This document shows, piece after piece, positions 1-9,170 of a stretch of DNA of 64,000 bases. The notes beneath the pieces are model-generated. The model was not told the origin of the DNA. It saw nothing but the letters and a program-made list of their open reading frames with translations, and ran no database searches. The stretch covers positions 2,790,001-2,854,000 of the forward strand of contig NZ_CP139249.1 in NCBI RefSeq assembly GCF_034064985.1, written 5' to 3'. Made by a program: the position numbers and the translations under genes. Positions within the stretch are counted from its first letter, which is position 1, and every line of letters begins with the position of its first letter. The stretch comes from Acinetobacter pittii. GTDB lineage: Bacteria; Pseudomonadota; Gammaproteobacteria; Pseudomonadales; Moraxellaceae.

Positions 1-212
1 AATGATTGAGTGTATTTGCTTGAGTCAGCATCGTATTCAGCCATATCACGACGCATAATCGCAGCTGTATACTTAGCAATATCTAAACCAGTTTTGAAAC
101 GGTTTTGAAGTTGCATACGAGCAGCATCTTCTGGGCTAATGTCTGCCCAAGTGTTGCCGAATTTTGCTTTTAATTGACGTACTGCATCAATCGCTGTTTG
201 ATATGTAGTCAT
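1..212 (-). CDS. aceA: Isocitrate lyase, N-terminal part (runs off left edge)
   Basis: About 70 N-terminal residues are visible, starting MTTYQTAIDAVRQLKAKFGN, which I recognise as the start of the long (about 530-residue) isocitrate lyase found in Acinetobacter and Pseudomonas. The enzyme splits isocitrate into glyoxylate and succinate in the cytosolic glyoxylate shunt, needed for growth on acetate, fatty acids and alkanes. The active site lies outside the window, so the identity rests on the N-terminus alone. The ATG is at 212-210 with a GGACAAT-type purine stretch just upstream. A LysR gene is divergent across a 587-base gap and could regulate it, which is inference from position only. Confidence 0.85.
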   Translation of the reverse strand, partial: MTTYQTAIDAVRQLKAKFGNTWADISPEDAARMQLQNRFKTGLDIAKYTAAIMRRDMAEYDADSSKYTQS

Positions 213-799
213 GATATTGTCCTGTATTCATTTTAGGATTTCATCGATCGAAGCCTAGAGTCACGTTACTTAAATTTCTTATGACACCAGCTGCTTCATC
301 ATGAGCACAGCTTAGACTTAGCCAATCAATTAATCCAATATCCTTTGTTAATCTTCAGTATTTATTTAAAAAATATACCAATAAATCGATATTATAGATA
401 AAACTAAAAACCTTAACACTCTGTTTATAAAAATAAAATTATCCTAAAGGAGTATAGAGTTTTATTCTAAAAACTTAGTAAGTCTTATTTTTATACAATT
501 TTTGGAGATTTTCCACTCATTTTTAAATCTAAAAGTCAATTGTAAATTAGGTTATTTTTGCCAATGCAAAAAGTCAATTGATATGCTAGAAATTGAAGAT
601 ATTTTCATAAATAAAGTGAATTTATATTTACTCGCCTTGAAATAAGGCAAATACAATAAACATATGGCCTTAAAGCCCTTCTCTCTCCTACTTAATTCCT
701 ACAAAAAATGTCGCTTTTCTCATCATTTTTTCACACAATAGTTATTAAATATGGCATAATTTGAAACAATTTCAGGGTTTTATTTTCGGTATTTTTTTT
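213..799. other. AT-rich divergent intergenic region with a 12-bp direct repeat
   Basis: No ORF of credible composition lies between aceA and the LysR gene. The stretch is very AT-rich and must hold the aceA promoter and the lysR promoter. The sequence AAAAGTCAATTG occurs twice in the same orientation, at 531-542 and 569-580. No other structure stands out. Confidence 0.5.
531..580. repeat. 12-bp direct repeat AAAAGTCAATTG, 38 bp apart
   Basis: Two identical copies (531-542 and 569-580) with a 38-bp period lie between aceA and the LysR gene. They could be regulator-binding half-sites but do not have the T-N11-A dyad expected for a LysR protein. Chance in AT-rich DNA is possible. Confidence 0.35.
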
Positions 800-1789
800 A
801 TGAATCTGGAGCGAGTAGATCTTAATCTATTAATATATCTTGATGTACTTCTTCGTGAAAAAAATGTTACACGCGCAGCCGAACAGCTTGGGGTAACTCA
901 GCCTGCAATGAGTAATATTTTACGTCGTTTACGTAATTTATTTAATGATCCGCTTCTTATCCGTTCTTCTGAAGGGATGACTCCAACAGAACGTGCACTT
1001 GAATTACAACCTCGTATTCGTGATGCCCTTTCTGATCTTTCCATGATTTTGGAACCCCGTACCGAATTCCGCCCTTATACAAGTAATCGCGTTTTCCGCA
1101 TTATGACATCTGACTATGCCGAGGCAACTTTAGTCCCGCGCCTTGTCAAAGCTCTACGCTCTGAAGCTCCAAATGTTGTACTCGACTTTCTTACACCAAG
1201 TGATGTGTCTTATAGAGACATGGAACAAGGTAAAGTTGATCTTGCGATTAATAGATTTAATGAAATACCGCAAAGTTTCCACCAAGTTTTAGTTTGGCGT
1301 GATAGTTTCAGCTGTATCCTTAATGACAAACACCCTGCTGTAACTCATTTGAACCTCAAAAGTTATTTAGATGCACAACATATCTGGGTTTCTAAAACAG
1401 GTATGGGCGTAGGTTTTGGTGTAAATCCAGATAAACAAGGCGGTTTAGGCTGGATTGATCAGGCATTAGAACGTATTGGTCAACGTCGTAAAATTTCTGT
1501 ATTTACCCGTCACTACCAAATGCCAGCATTACTTGCTCAAAATGTTGACTTGATTGCCACCCTTCCAACTCGAATGGCACGCCTACAAACTCAAAATCCT
1601 AAACTGGTTATAAAGGATCCTCCTTTTTATATTCCAGAATTTGAACTCAAAATGGCTTGGTGTCCGTTATTACATCATCATCCTGCTCATCGCTGGTTAC
1701 GCCAACTTATTCTATTTGTTGCTCGTCAAATGATTGAAGAAGAAAACCGTGAATTTCTAACCAACAATTCACAATTTTCTCACTATTAA
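800..1789 (+). CDS. LysR-family transcriptional regulator
   Basis: A 329-residue LysR-type regulator. The N-terminal winged helix-turn-helix covers roughly residues 5-65 (NVTRAAEQLGVTQPAMSNIL is the typical helix-turn-helix) and the rest is the substrate-binding domain. The N-terminal style, MNLERVDLNLLIYLDVLL, resembles the NodD/NahR/LinR branch. I chose the ATG at 800: the same frame is open to a TTG at 761, but the extra 13 residues (MKQFQGFIFGIFF) do not belong to the family. No good Shine-Dalgarno is visible at either start. It is divergent from aceA. The effector is unknown; control of itself or of aceA is a guess from position. A strong terminator follows. Confidence 0.85.
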   Translation: MNLERVDLNLLIYLDVLLREKNVTRAAEQLGVTQPAMSNILRRLRNLFNDPLLIRSSEGMTPTERALELQPRIRDALSDLSMILEPRTEFRPYTSNRVFRIMTSDYAEATLVPRLVKALRSEAPNVVLDFLTPSDVSYRDMEQGKVDLAINRFNEIPQSFHQVLVWRDSFSCILNDKHPAVTHLNLKSYLDAQHIWVSKTGMGVGFGVNPDKQGGLGWIDQALERIGQRRKISVFTRHYQMPALLAQNVDLIATLPTRMARLQTQNPKLVIKDPPFYIPEFELKMAWCPLLHHHPAHRWLRQLILFVARQMIEEENREFLTNNSQFSHY

Positions 1790-1830
1790 ATAAATTTTAA
1801 TTTAATTGTCGATTTTAGACATTATCTTCA

Positions 1831-1870
1831 AGCGCTGAGCAATCAATCTGATTACCTCAGCGCTTTTTTG
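1831..1870 (+). terminator. Rho-independent terminator after lysR
   Basis: Nine-bp perfect stem AGCGCTGAG/CTCAGCGCT (1831-1839 with 1856-1864) followed by a T run. Confidence 0.85.
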
Positions 1871-1912
1871 TGTTAAAACATAGTCATAATAATGATGAAC
1901 CTCGGGTGATTT

Positions 1913-3238
1913 GTGAGTCTCTTTCAAAATATCATTATCATCGCACTGCTCATCATCGCAGCAGGCTTTTTATCTTTAACTGAAATTGCATTGGCTGGTG
2001 CCAGAAAAGTAAAGTTAAAAATTTTAGCCGAAGCTGGCGAAGAACGTGCCCAACAAGTACTTGATCTACAAGAACAATCTGCTGATTTTTTTGCAGCTTC
2101 TCAAATTGGCTTAAATGCTGTGGCTATTTTAGGCGGTATTTTGGGTGAAGCTGCTTTTCGTCCCTTTTTTGTCACACTCGTCGACCGTTTTTATGAAGGT
2201 CCTTGGACACAGACTATTGGTTTTGCCCTCTCCTTCACCTTAGTAACTTCTCTATTTATTTTATTCGCCGATCTCATGCCAAAGCGTCTGGCCATGATCG
2301 CACCTGAAAAAATTGCGATTAGCGTTATTAACCCAATTCAAGTTTTTATTAAGGTGTGTAAGCCCTTAGCTTGGGGAATAAATGCAATTGCCAACTTGCT
2401 ATTTCGCTTATTTAAAGTGAATACAACACGAGAAGATAATATTACTTTTGATGATATTTCAGCAGTTATGGATGCAGGTGCACAAGCTGGCGTACTTCAA
2501 AAACAAGAACATCACTTTATCGAAAACGTTTTTGAACTAGAAGAACGTACCGTACCATCAAGCATGACCACACGCGAAAACGTCGTTTATTTCACCTTAA
2601 ATGAACATGAAGACAGTATTCGTCAAAAATTAGCAGAATATCCTTATTCAAAATTTTTAGTATGTAATGAAAATATTGATCAGGTCATTGGTTATGTTGA
2701 TGCTAAAGATTTTTTGGTGCGCATTTTAAACAATCAATCTCCAACACAATTGAATGAAACAACCATTCGTACTGTCCTGATGATTCCTGACACCCTAACT
2801 CTCTCGGAATTACTTGATCGTTTCCGCTCTACAAAAGAGAAATTTGCGGTGGTCATAAATGAATATGCACTTGTTGTAGGGGTAATCACCTTGAGTGACA
2901 TTATGATTACAGTTATGGGAGACTGGGTTACTCCTATCGAAGAAGAGCAACAAATCATTAAACGTGATAATAACTCTTGGTTGATTGATGGCAGTACACC
3001 AATTGATGACCTAAGACATGCACTTGAAATTGATGAAATGCCTGATGAAGAAAACTATGAGACGCTTGCAGGCTTCATGATGTATCGTCTACGAAAAATT
3101 CCACGTCCAGCAGATTTTGTAGAATTTGGTGGATATAAATTTGAAGTCGTCGATGTCGACCACTTTAAAATTGACCAACTTCTTGTTACTCGAATTTTAG
3201 AACAAACCGAAGTACACTCATCAATTGATGAAAATTAA
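1913..3238 (+). CDS. CNNM/CBS/CorC-HlyC membrane protein (hemolysin-family, CorC/PaeA type)
   Basis: A 441-residue inner-membrane protein. Residues about 1-180 form a DUF21/CNNM transmembrane domain (first helix LFQNIIIIALLIIAAGFLSL, then helices near 60, 100 and 130). Residues about 205-330 form a CBS pair. The C-terminal 90 residues are a CorC_HlyC domain ending in the typical GGYKFEVVDVDHFKIDQLLVTRI. Such proteins are annotated as hemolysins, but characterised relatives act in magnesium/cobalt efflux or polyamine efflux, so haemolysis should not be inferred. The start is GTG at 1913; no upstream ATG fits. It is monocistronic, with terminators on both sides. Confidence 0.85.
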   Translation: MSLFQNIIIIALLIIAAGFLSLTEIALAGARKVKLKILAEAGEERAQQVLDLQEQSADFFAASQIGLNAVAILGGILGEAAFRPFFVTLVDRFYEGPWTQTIGFALSFTLVTSLFILFADLMPKRLAMIAPEKIAISVINPIQVFIKVCKPLAWGINAIANLLFRLFKVNTTREDNITFDDISAVMDAGAQAGVLQKQEHHFIENVFELEERTVPSSMTTRENVVYFTLNEHEDSIRQKLAEYPYSKFLVCNENIDQVIGYVDAKDFLVRILNNQSPTQLNETTIRTVLMIPDTLTLSELLDRFRSTKEKFAVVINEYALVVGVITLSDIMITVMGDWVTPIEEEQQIIKRDNNSWLIDGSTPIDDLRHALEIDEMPDEENYETLAGFMMYRLRKIPRPADFVEFGGYKFEVVDVDHFKIDQLLVTRILEQTEVHSSIDEN

Positions 3239-3250
3239 ATTATATTATTT

Positions 3251-3284
3251 AAATACCCCACAATTTTAGATGGGGTATTTTTTT
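3251..3284 (+). terminator. Rho-independent terminator after CNNM/CBS gene
   Basis: Ten-bp stem AAATACCCCA/TGGGGTATTT (3251-3260 with 3271-3280) and a following T run. Confidence 0.85.
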
Positions 3285-3806
3285 AATCTAAATAAATTTT
3301 TTAAATATAAGTAATAATTATTTTAGATCTATTTATTCAATTTGCTCTTTTAACTTAAAAGTATTATTATTTTATTTATCACTCTTATTAAAGCTTAAAT
3401 ACTGAAAAATAATAGAATAATCCACATATCTCAATAACTACAAAATACTTAAGTCCCCCTTTACATTGTAAATAAGCTTATATATCTTGACTTAAAGTAT
3501 AGTTTTAAATGGTTCTTCTTCTCATTTCACTCATCAAAATATATATAATTAAAAAAAATGCCATATAATTTTTATATTTATATAACCTTTATATCATTTT
3601 ATAATAGTATTTATTTATTATAATACCACTATAATGTTAATATATATGTTCAGTATTTCGCCTATATATACCCTTTTAAATGAATATATATTAACCAAAT
3701 AAACTAAATATATTATTTGTCTTTTTAATAAAAATTAATAAGAATAACCAAGGTCAGAGTTTTGAATAAACTTGTTCAGTAAAACTATAGGCAAAGGATT
3801 GATTGT
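3285..3806. other. Very AT-rich 520-bp leader region of the citrate-type transporter
   Basis: No credible ORF. The stretch is extremely AT-rich with many TATA steps, especially 3540-3720. It must carry the promoter of the CitMHS gene. The Shine-Dalgarno AAAGGA sits 8 bases before the ATG at 3807. I could not pick one promoter out of the many AT-rich hexamers. Confidence 0.5.
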
Positions 3807-5144
3807 ATGCTGACATTACTTGGTGTTGGCATGATTTTGTGCTTCATGTACTTAATCATGTCCAAACGTTTAAGCCCTATTATTGCTTTAATTCTCATCC
3901 CATTTATTTTTTCTCTCATTGCCTGGGGCCTAGGTCATTATTTTGAAAGTTTGAGTCATATTGAACTCAAAGGTCTCAGTGAGATGATGCTAGATGGCAT
4001 CAAAAAATTAGCGCCAACTGGCGTAATGCTTTTATTTGCAATTTTATATTTTGCCTTAATGATCGATGCAGGTCTCTTCGATCCACCAGTCAAATGGATT
4101 TTGAAAAAAGTTAAAGGTGATCCTTTAAAAATTACATTAGGAACCGTGTTTCTAACCACAATGGTTTCTTTAGATGGTGATGGTTCAACAACCTATATGA
4201 TTTGTGTGGCAGCAATGCTTCCACTTTATCAACGTTTAGGTATGAACACCCTGATCATGACAGCTCTTATGCTACTCTGTAGTGGTGTGATGAACTTAAC
4301 ACCATGGGGTGGCCCGACTGCTCGTGCTGCGAGTGCCCTTCAAGTTGATCCGAGCCATATTTTCGTACCAATGATCCTTCCTATGGTCATTAGTATTGGC
4401 TGGTTATTCTTCTTGGCATACCTATATGGTCGCTATGAACAAAAACGTTTAGGCGTGATCGAGCTTGAAACTCATCATGGTGACAATATTACAGTATCTA
4501 AAGATCCTGAAGCGACGCGCCCACATTTACGTAAAGTGAATATGGTGTTGACCATTATTCTCATGATTGCATTAATCAAAGGCATTTTGCCGATGTCAGT
4601 GTTATTCATGCTAGCGTTCTGTATTGCAATGCTCATTAACTACCCTAATGTTGATATGCAGAAAAAACGTATTGCAATGCATGCAGATAGTGTTTTAGCT
4701 GTCGTAGGCTTAATTTTCGCTGCGGGGATTTTCACAGGTATTTTATCTGGTACAGGTATGGTTGAGGCGATGTCTAAAGAGTTCGTCGCAATGATTCCTC
4801 CAAGCATGGGTCCATACTTGGCTCCGATTACCGCGCTAGTCAGCATGCCTTTGACCTTCTTTATGTCAAATGATGCATTCTTCTATGGTGTATTACCAAT
4901 TCTTGCTGAGGCTGCTTCACATTATGGTATTAGTCCAGAAGCGATTGCTCGTGCATCAATTGTAGGCCAACCAGTACACTTACTATCACCTCTTGTTCCA
5001 TCAACCTATTTGTTATGTGGCCTTGCAAAAGTTGATTTTGCAGACCATCAAAAATTCACTCTCAAGTGGGCATTTATAACATGTATGGTTTTGATGGGGA
5101 CAGCATTAGTGATTGGCGTTTTCCCACTTTTTAGTACGATGTAA
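3807..5144 (+). CDS. CitMHS-family citrate/divalent metal:H+ symporter
   Basis: A 445-residue polytopic inner-membrane protein with about 11-12 hydrophobic segments. The signature region TTMVSLDGDGSTTYMICVAAMLPLY and the later SMPLTFFMSNDAFFYGVLPILAEAA match the CitMHS family (CitM/CitN of Bacillus), which imports citrate complexed with Mg2+ or Ca2+ together with protons. The length is normal for the family and the ATG has a good Shine-Dalgarno (AAAGGA, 8 bases). The gene stands alone between an AT-rich leader and a terminator, so its regulation is not obvious. The exact substrate (citrate or another tricarboxylate) cannot be read from sequence. Confidence 0.85.
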   Translation: MLTLLGVGMILCFMYLIMSKRLSPIIALILIPFIFSLIAWGLGHYFESLSHIELKGLSEMMLDGIKKLAPTGVMLLFAILYFALMIDAGLFDPPVKWILKKVKGDPLKITLGTVFLTTMVSLDGDGSTTYMICVAAMLPLYQRLGMNTLIMTALMLLCSGVMNLTPWGGPTARAASALQVDPSHIFVPMILPMVISIGWLFFLAYLYGRYEQKRLGVIELETHHGDNITVSKDPEATRPHLRKVNMVLTIILMIALIKGILPMSVLFMLAFCIAMLINYPNVDMQKKRIAMHADSVLAVVGLIFAAGIFTGILSGTGMVEAMSKEFVAMIPPSMGPYLAPITALVSMPLTFFMSNDAFFYGVLPILAEAASHYGISPEAIARASIVGQPVHLLSPLVPSTYLLCGLAKVDFADHQKFTLKWAFITCMVLMGTALVIGVFPLFSTM

Positions 5145-5159
5145 TTCTGCTCTACTATA

Positions 5160-5195
5160 AAAATAAAAGCCCCTATCGGGGCTTTTATTTTTATT
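5160..5195. terminator. Bidirectional terminator between convergent genes
   Basis: A 14-bp stem AAAATAAAAGCCCC/GGGGCTTTTATTTT with a 4-base loop (5160-5191). A T run on each side lets it serve both the transporter gene and the leftward gene ending at 5191. Confidence 0.85.
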
Positions 5196-5703
5196 TATTT
5201 ATATACTCAATCATGGCGTCTAAGAACGCATGAAAGTGCAAGCTAATATCTTCTTCTAAAATTTTATAGGCATTATCAAATTGTACCATTGGCCAGCCTT
5301 CTTTCCAAAATGGAAAGATGTCATGTAAGTCATGAGTAACTATTGCATCTTCTCGAACAATGGCTTGTGAAATCTGTGCCAAAACTTGTGCTGTTTCTGC
5401 ACCATCAATAGCTAAATAATCAATACCACGCGCTTTTAAAATACGAATTCGATCTTTTTTATAGCGAATTTTTTTAGCTTGAGCTGGATTTAAACCTAAT
5501 GCAAGAGTAACTGCCTCTACAAACTTCTCTTCAAAATTTGTATTTAGTGCCACTAAAGCTTGTTTATGTGCTTCCTGACGTCCTGCTTTTCCCCCGTTAC
5601 GGATGATCTCATTTGCTTCCGTATCTAGCTTATCTTTTTTCATCGACTGTAAAATGTCTAAAATTTCGATATCGCTTAAAGATTCAGGAGATTGCTCAAA
5701 CAT
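5191..5703 (-). CDS. Hypothetical protein, 170 residues
   Basis: I do not recognise this protein. It is soluble, mostly helical in appearance, acidic at both ends and basic in the middle (KKIRYKKDRIRILKARG, around residues 80-97), with no signal peptide or membrane segment. The C-terminal half holds a histidine-rich stretch (VTHDLHDIFPFW and later LHFHAF). The codon use looks like that of its neighbours. It is transcribed leftward, convergent with the citrate-type transporter and sharing its terminator, and divergent from the DUF2239 gene. The basic patch might contact nucleic acid, but this is weak inference. Confidence 0.7.
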   Translation of the reverse strand: MFEQSPESLSDIEILDILQSMKKDKLDTEANEIIRNGGKAGRQEAHKQALVALNTNFEEKFVEAVTLALGLNPAQAKKIRYKKDRIRILKARGIDYLAIDGAETAQVLAQISQAIVREDAIVTHDLHDIFPFWKEGWPMVQFDNAYKILEEDISLHFHAFLDAMIEYINK

Positions 5704-5876
5704 AGGAGTCCTTATACATACAACTAAAGGCGTATTCTCTCATAAAAGCGATACTAAAGCAGAGTAAAATTTTAAATAGCCTATTATCTTGGCTATTTTT
5801 GTAGGTTTAACCTCAGAAATTACACTCATAAAATCAGATAATTCTTTGGTTAGGATGTTTACTATTTGCTAAATTA

Positions 5877-5909
5877 ATTTTACCCTGATAATATTATTTT
5901 ACCCTGATA
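5877..5909. promoter_or_regulatory. Tandem 14-bp repeat upstream of the DUF2239 gene
   Basis: ATTTTACCCTGATA occurs twice in direct orientation, at 5877-5890 and 5896-5909, 19 bp apart (about two helical turns on one face of the DNA) and just before the ATG at 5926. The arrangement fits an operator bound by a dimer or overlapping a promoter -10 element. Which protein binds is unknown; autoregulation by the DUF2239 product is possible. Confidence 0.45.
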
Positions 5910-5925
5910 GAATTATACAGCTAAA

Positions 5926-6474
5926 ATGAATACTAAAATCACCTATACCGCTTTCACTGGAAGCACGCTTATTGCGAGTGAATCTCTTATTGAACTTGCA
6001 AAAAAACTCAAAGATCTTTCGAAAACAACGGAAAATATTCTGATTTTTAATGATCAAACAGGTCAACAAATTGATCTTGATCTTTCTGGCTCAGAACAAG
6101 AATTGCAACAACGTTATGCTGAGCCAGAAGAAATTAAAAAAGTTGGACGACCCAAACTTGGAGTAATTTCGCGTGAAATCACTTTACAGAAAAAACATTG
6201 GGATTGGTTAGATCAACAAAGTGCGAGTGCATCAGCAGTAATTCGTAAGTTAATTGATAGAGAGTTAAATAACCCAAATTCTGAAGGTAATATTATGCTC
6301 ACCAAACAAGCCATCGACCGTTTTATGTCTGCCATGTTAGGCAATATGCCAAATTATGAGGAAGCAACACGCGCCTTATATCAAGGCGATCGAGATATAT
6401 TTTTAAAGATGATTCAGAGCTATCCTAAAGATTTAAGAGAATATTTAACTTTAAAAGCTCAAAATGTTTTCTAA
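5926..6474 (+). CDS. DUF2239-family protein
   Basis: A 182-residue cytosolic protein. The opening (TAFTGSTLIASESL), the segment LIFNDQTGQQIDLDL and the block GRPKLGVISREITLQKKHWDWLDQQ match the DUF2239 family as I know it. The block from about residue 75 to 110, ending in ASASAVIRKLID, resembles a ribbon-helix-helix or small helix-turn-helix motif, which suggests DNA binding; this is inference. No function has been established for the family. The usual Shine-Dalgarno is missing. A tandem 14-bp repeat lies just upstream and a terminator follows. Confidence 0.75.
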   Translation: MNTKITYTAFTGSTLIASESLIELAKKLKDLSKTTENILIFNDQTGQQIDLDLSGSEQELQQRYAEPEEIKKVGRPKLGVISREITLQKKHWDWLDQQSASASAVIRKLIDRELNNPNSEGNIMLTKQAIDRFMSAMLGNMPNYEEATRALYQGDRDIFLKMIQSYPKDLREYLTLKAQNVF

Positions 6475-6481
6475 ACTCAAT

Positions 6482-6507
6482 AAAAAAACCCGCTTACGCG
6501 GGTTTTT
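6482..6507. terminator. Bidirectional terminator between DUF2239 gene and cysN
   Basis: GC-rich stem CCCGC/GCGGG (6489-6493 with 6498-6502) flanked by an A run and a T run, suitable for both converging genes. Confidence 0.85.
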
Positions 6508-6525
6508 CAAAATCAATTCAGTCTA

Positions 6526-8139
6526 TTAAAGACGAACCAATTCCACGATTTTCTCTACTGCTTCTTCTACCGTTTCAGCAGTAACTTCTGTATCTGTGCC
6601 ATCCACAGCCGTAGTGATAACCACAACGCCTGTCTCACGCAATAAAGTAATTTGCTCAGCTGTTAAGCTTGCTTTCGCGATCGCAACTACACCTTGCTGA
6701 ATCAGCAAACTTTCTAAAGCTTGAGCTTTTTCAATTAATTGTGCAGAAACACCAATAACAGCAGGTTTTTGACCTAAACGAGCAGCACGATCTTCAGCAG
6801 TAACAGGATTGCTATGAACCGTCCACTCTACCGCCGCTTCCACCATACCTGCACCAACAGTTACGTTGCTTAAGCGGTCAATAAAAATGAATGAACCTGT
6901 ATAACGAGAATCTTGATATTGATCAAATACAACCGGCGCATCAAACTCAACCACCACATCTGCAATTGCATTTAGCTCAAGTTCTTCCACATGCGTGTGT
7001 TCAAGTGTATTCACATTTACACGGTAGTGGATATTAGTGACTTTAGCAGGAACAGTCTGGGTACCAATCTTAACGTTGTACAACTTACCTTTCACAAGCG
7101 GATGTTCATTCATCCATACCACTGAAGCACGAACACTACGTGAAATTAATGGTTGCTCACCAGCACGTACCAGAACGTTACCACGGCTAATATCAATTTC
7201 ATCATTCAGAGTCAATGTAACCGCTTGACCTGCTACAGCTTGCTCAAGGATTCCATCAAAAGTAACGATTTCTTTAACTGTTGAACGCTTACCTGATGGA
7301 AGTGCAACAATCTCATCACCAACGTTGATTTCACCTAAAGCAATCGTACCCGCAAAACCACGGAAATCAAGGTTTGGACGATTTACATACTGAACCGGGA
7401 AACGGAATTCGTGTTTATTCGATTCACGACTAATTTCCACCGATTCAAGAATGCTCATTAAAGTTTGACCTTTGTACCAAGGCGTATGAGCTGATGGATT
7501 TACAACGTTATCGCCATTTAAAGCAGAGATTGGTACAAACTGAATATTAGCTGGACGACGATCACCCAATTGGCTTACGAAAGCATCATATTCAATCTGA
7601 ATTTCAGTAAAACGTTCAGGCGAATACTCAACTAAGTCCATTTTATTAATGGCAACAACAATATTCTTAATACCAAGCAAACTTGCAATAAACGTATGAC
7701 GACGAGTTTGAGTTTGTACACCATAACGCGCATCAATCAAAATGATTGCCAAGTCGGCAGTTGACGCACCTGTTGCCATGTTACGGGTATATTGTTCATG
7801 CCCGGGGGTATCCGCAATAATAAACTTACGTTTTTCTGTTGAGAAATAACGATAAGCTACGTCAATGGTAATACCTTGTTCACGTTCCGCTTGCAGTCCA
7901 TCTACCAGCAATGCCAAATCTGGTGCATCACCCGTAGTTCCTACTTTTTTACTGTCACGTGTCACTGCTTGCAACTGATCTTCATAAATCAATTTTGAAT
8001 CGTAAAGTAAACGCCCAATAAGCGTACTTTTACCATCATCTACGTTACCGCAAGTCAAAAAGCGTAGAAGGTCTTTTTGTTCATGTTGCTTTAAATAGGC
8101 CAAGATATCTTGACTGATTAATTCTGATTGATGAGACAT
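6526..8139 (-). CDS. cysN: Sulfate adenylyltransferase subunit 1 (GTPase), with degenerate APS-kinase-like tail
   Basis: A 537-residue GTPase subunit of ATP sulfurylase, which with CysD makes adenosine 5'-phosphosulfate from sulfate and ATP, driven by GTP hydrolysis. Visible motifs are the P-loop GNVDDGKST, the G3 box [11 protein letters not shown] and NKMD, followed by EF-Tu-like beta-barrel domains. Typical CysN ends near residue 475. Here about 80 more residues follow. They begin [16 protein letters not shown], like the junction of CysNC/NodQ fusions, but the APS-kinase P-loop (GLSGSGKST) is absent, and the end ([17 protein letters not shown]) resembles an APS-kinase C-terminus. The tail therefore looks like a shrunken, inactive APS kinase. 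It follows cysD by 30 bases in the same transcript. Confidence 0.95.
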   Translation of the reverse strand: MSHQSELISQDILAYLKQHEQKDLLRFLTCGNVDDGKSTLIGRLLYDSKLIYEDQLQAVTRDSKKVGTTGDAPDLALLVDGLQAEREQGITIDVAYRYFSTEKRKFIIADTPGHEQYTRNMATGASTADLAIILIDARYGVQTQTRRHTFIASLLGIKNIVVAINKMDLVEYSPERFTEIQIEYDAFVSQLGDRRPANIQFVPISALNGDNVVNPSAHTPWYKGQTLMSILESVEISRESNKHEFRFPVQYVNRPNLDFRGFAGTIALGEINVGDEIVALPSGKRSTVKEIVTFDGILEQAVAGQAVTLTLNDEIDISRGNVLVRAGEQPLISRSVRASVVWMNEHPLVKGKLYNVKIGTQTVPAKVTNIHYRVNVNTLEHTHVEELELNAIADVVVEFDAPVVFDQYQDSRYTGSFIFIDRLSNVTVGAGMVEAAVEWTVHSNPVTAEDRAARLGQKPAVIGVSAQLIEKAQALESLLIQQGVVAIAKASLTAEQITLLRETGVVVITTAVDGTDTEVTAETVEEAVEKIVELVRL

Positions 8140-8169
8140 TGCTCAAACTCCACAAATTTAGAAATTGTC

Positions 8170-9078
8170 TTAGAAATAGCCTTCTTGCTTTTTCTTTTCC
8201 ATTGAGCCCGCTTCATCATGGTCAATCATACGACCTTGACGCTCAGAACTCGTGGCTAAAAGCATCTCTTGGATAATTTCAGGTAACGTATCTGCTTCAG
8301 ACTCAACTGCACCAGTTAACGGGTAACAGCCAAGCGTACGGAAACGTACAGACTTCATCTGTGGAACTTCACCCTCTTTTAAACGCATACGCTCATCATC
8401 AACCATGATTAACGTACCGCTACGCTCTACTACTGGACGAACAGCAGAGAAATAAAGAGGAACGATTTGAATATTTTCTAAATAGATATATTGCCAGATA
8501 TCTAACTCAGTCCAGTTAGATAAAGGGAATACACGAATACTTTCACCTTTGTTCACTTTACCATTGTAAAGATTCCAAAGTTCAGGACGCTGGTTTTTAG
8601 GGTCCCAACGGTGTTTGCTATCGCGGAATGAATACACACGCTCTTTTGCACGTGATTTTTCTTCATCACGACGTGCACCACCAAAAGCAGCATCAAATTG
8701 ATATTTATCCAAAGCCTGTTTTAAAGCTTGGGTTTTCATAATATCGGTATATTTTGAACTACCATGATCAAATGGGTTGATCCCAGCTTCACGGCCTTCT
8801 TTGTTCTGATGAACAATTAAGTCAAAACCATGAGTTTTTGCCATGTTATCGCGAAACGCGATCATGTCTTTAAATTTCCAACCCGTATCTACATGTAATA
8901 ATGGGAATGGAAGTTTAGCTGGATAAAATGCTTTTAACGCAAGATGAAGCATAACAGCAGAGTCTTTACCAATCGAGTAAAGCATGACTGGATTTTCAAA
9001 TTCCGCAGCAACCTCACGAATAATGTGAATACTTTCAGCCTCAAGTTGCTTGAGATGTGTGAGTCTTGATTCAGTCAT
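8170..9078 (-). CDS. cysD: Sulfate adenylyltransferase subunit 2
   Basis: A 302-residue PP-loop ATP pyrophosphatase, the catalytic subunit of the heterodimeric ATP sulfurylase in assimilatory sulfate reduction. The nucleotide loop [13 protein letters not shown] is near residue 40, and the family block [12 protein letters not shown] lies in the middle. I chose the ATG at 9078, where AAGGA sits 7 bases upstream and which gives the standard length of 302; the frame also opens at a GTG two codons earlier. It is the first enzyme gene of the cysDN unit. A short possible leader ORF ends 14 bases before it. CysB control is expected from family knowledge, but I did not identify a site. Confidence 0.95.
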   Translation of the reverse strand: MTESRLTHLKQLEAESIHIIREVAAEFENPVMLYSIGKDSAVMLHLALKAFYPAKLPFPLLHVDTGWKFKDMIAFRDNMAKTHGFDLIVHQNKEGREAGINPFDHGSSKYTDIMKTQALKQALDKYQFDAAFGGARRDEEKSRAKERVYSFRDSKHRWDPKNQRPELWNLYNGKVNKGESIRVFPLSNWTELDIWQYIYLENIQIVPLYFSAVRPVVERSGTLIMVDDERMRLKEGEVPQMKSVRFRTLGCYPLTGAVESEADTLPEIIQEMLLATSSERQGRMIDHDEAGSMEKKKQEGYF

Positions 9079-9092
9079 GAACACGTCCTTCT

Positions 9093-9170
9093 CTATCCAT
9101 TTTGCCCATAAAATCTAGAAGTAGTATTAAACCACCACCTAGAAGACCATGTGGAGGAACGAGTGCCATA
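9093..9170 (-). CDS. Possible 25-residue leader ORF upstream of cysD
   Basis: A short ORF, ATG at 9170 and TAG at 9095-9093, preceded by a good Shine-Dalgarno (TGGAG, 5 bases). It begins [12 protein letters not shown] and continues with a hydrophobic stretch. The opening LVPPHG recalls the N-terminus of single-subunit ATP sulfurylases (Sat), which is striking next to cysD but may be chance in so short a peptide. It could be a leader peptide, a small membrane peptide or a remnant. It ends 14 bases before the cysD ATG, with the cysD Shine-Dalgarno between, so translation could be coupled. No expression evidence can be read from sequence. Confidence 0.4.
   Translation of the reverse strand, partial: YGTRSSTWSSRWWFNTTSRFYGQNG

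Noticed and set aside
761..799. TTG start that would extend the LysR protein by 13 residues
   Set aside because: The extra residues are not part of the family N-terminus and no ribosome site supports the TTG.
1913..3238. Calling the CNNM/CBS protein a hemolysin
   Set aside because: The name is historical; domains indicate an ion or polyamine transporter-like membrane protein and no toxin features are present.
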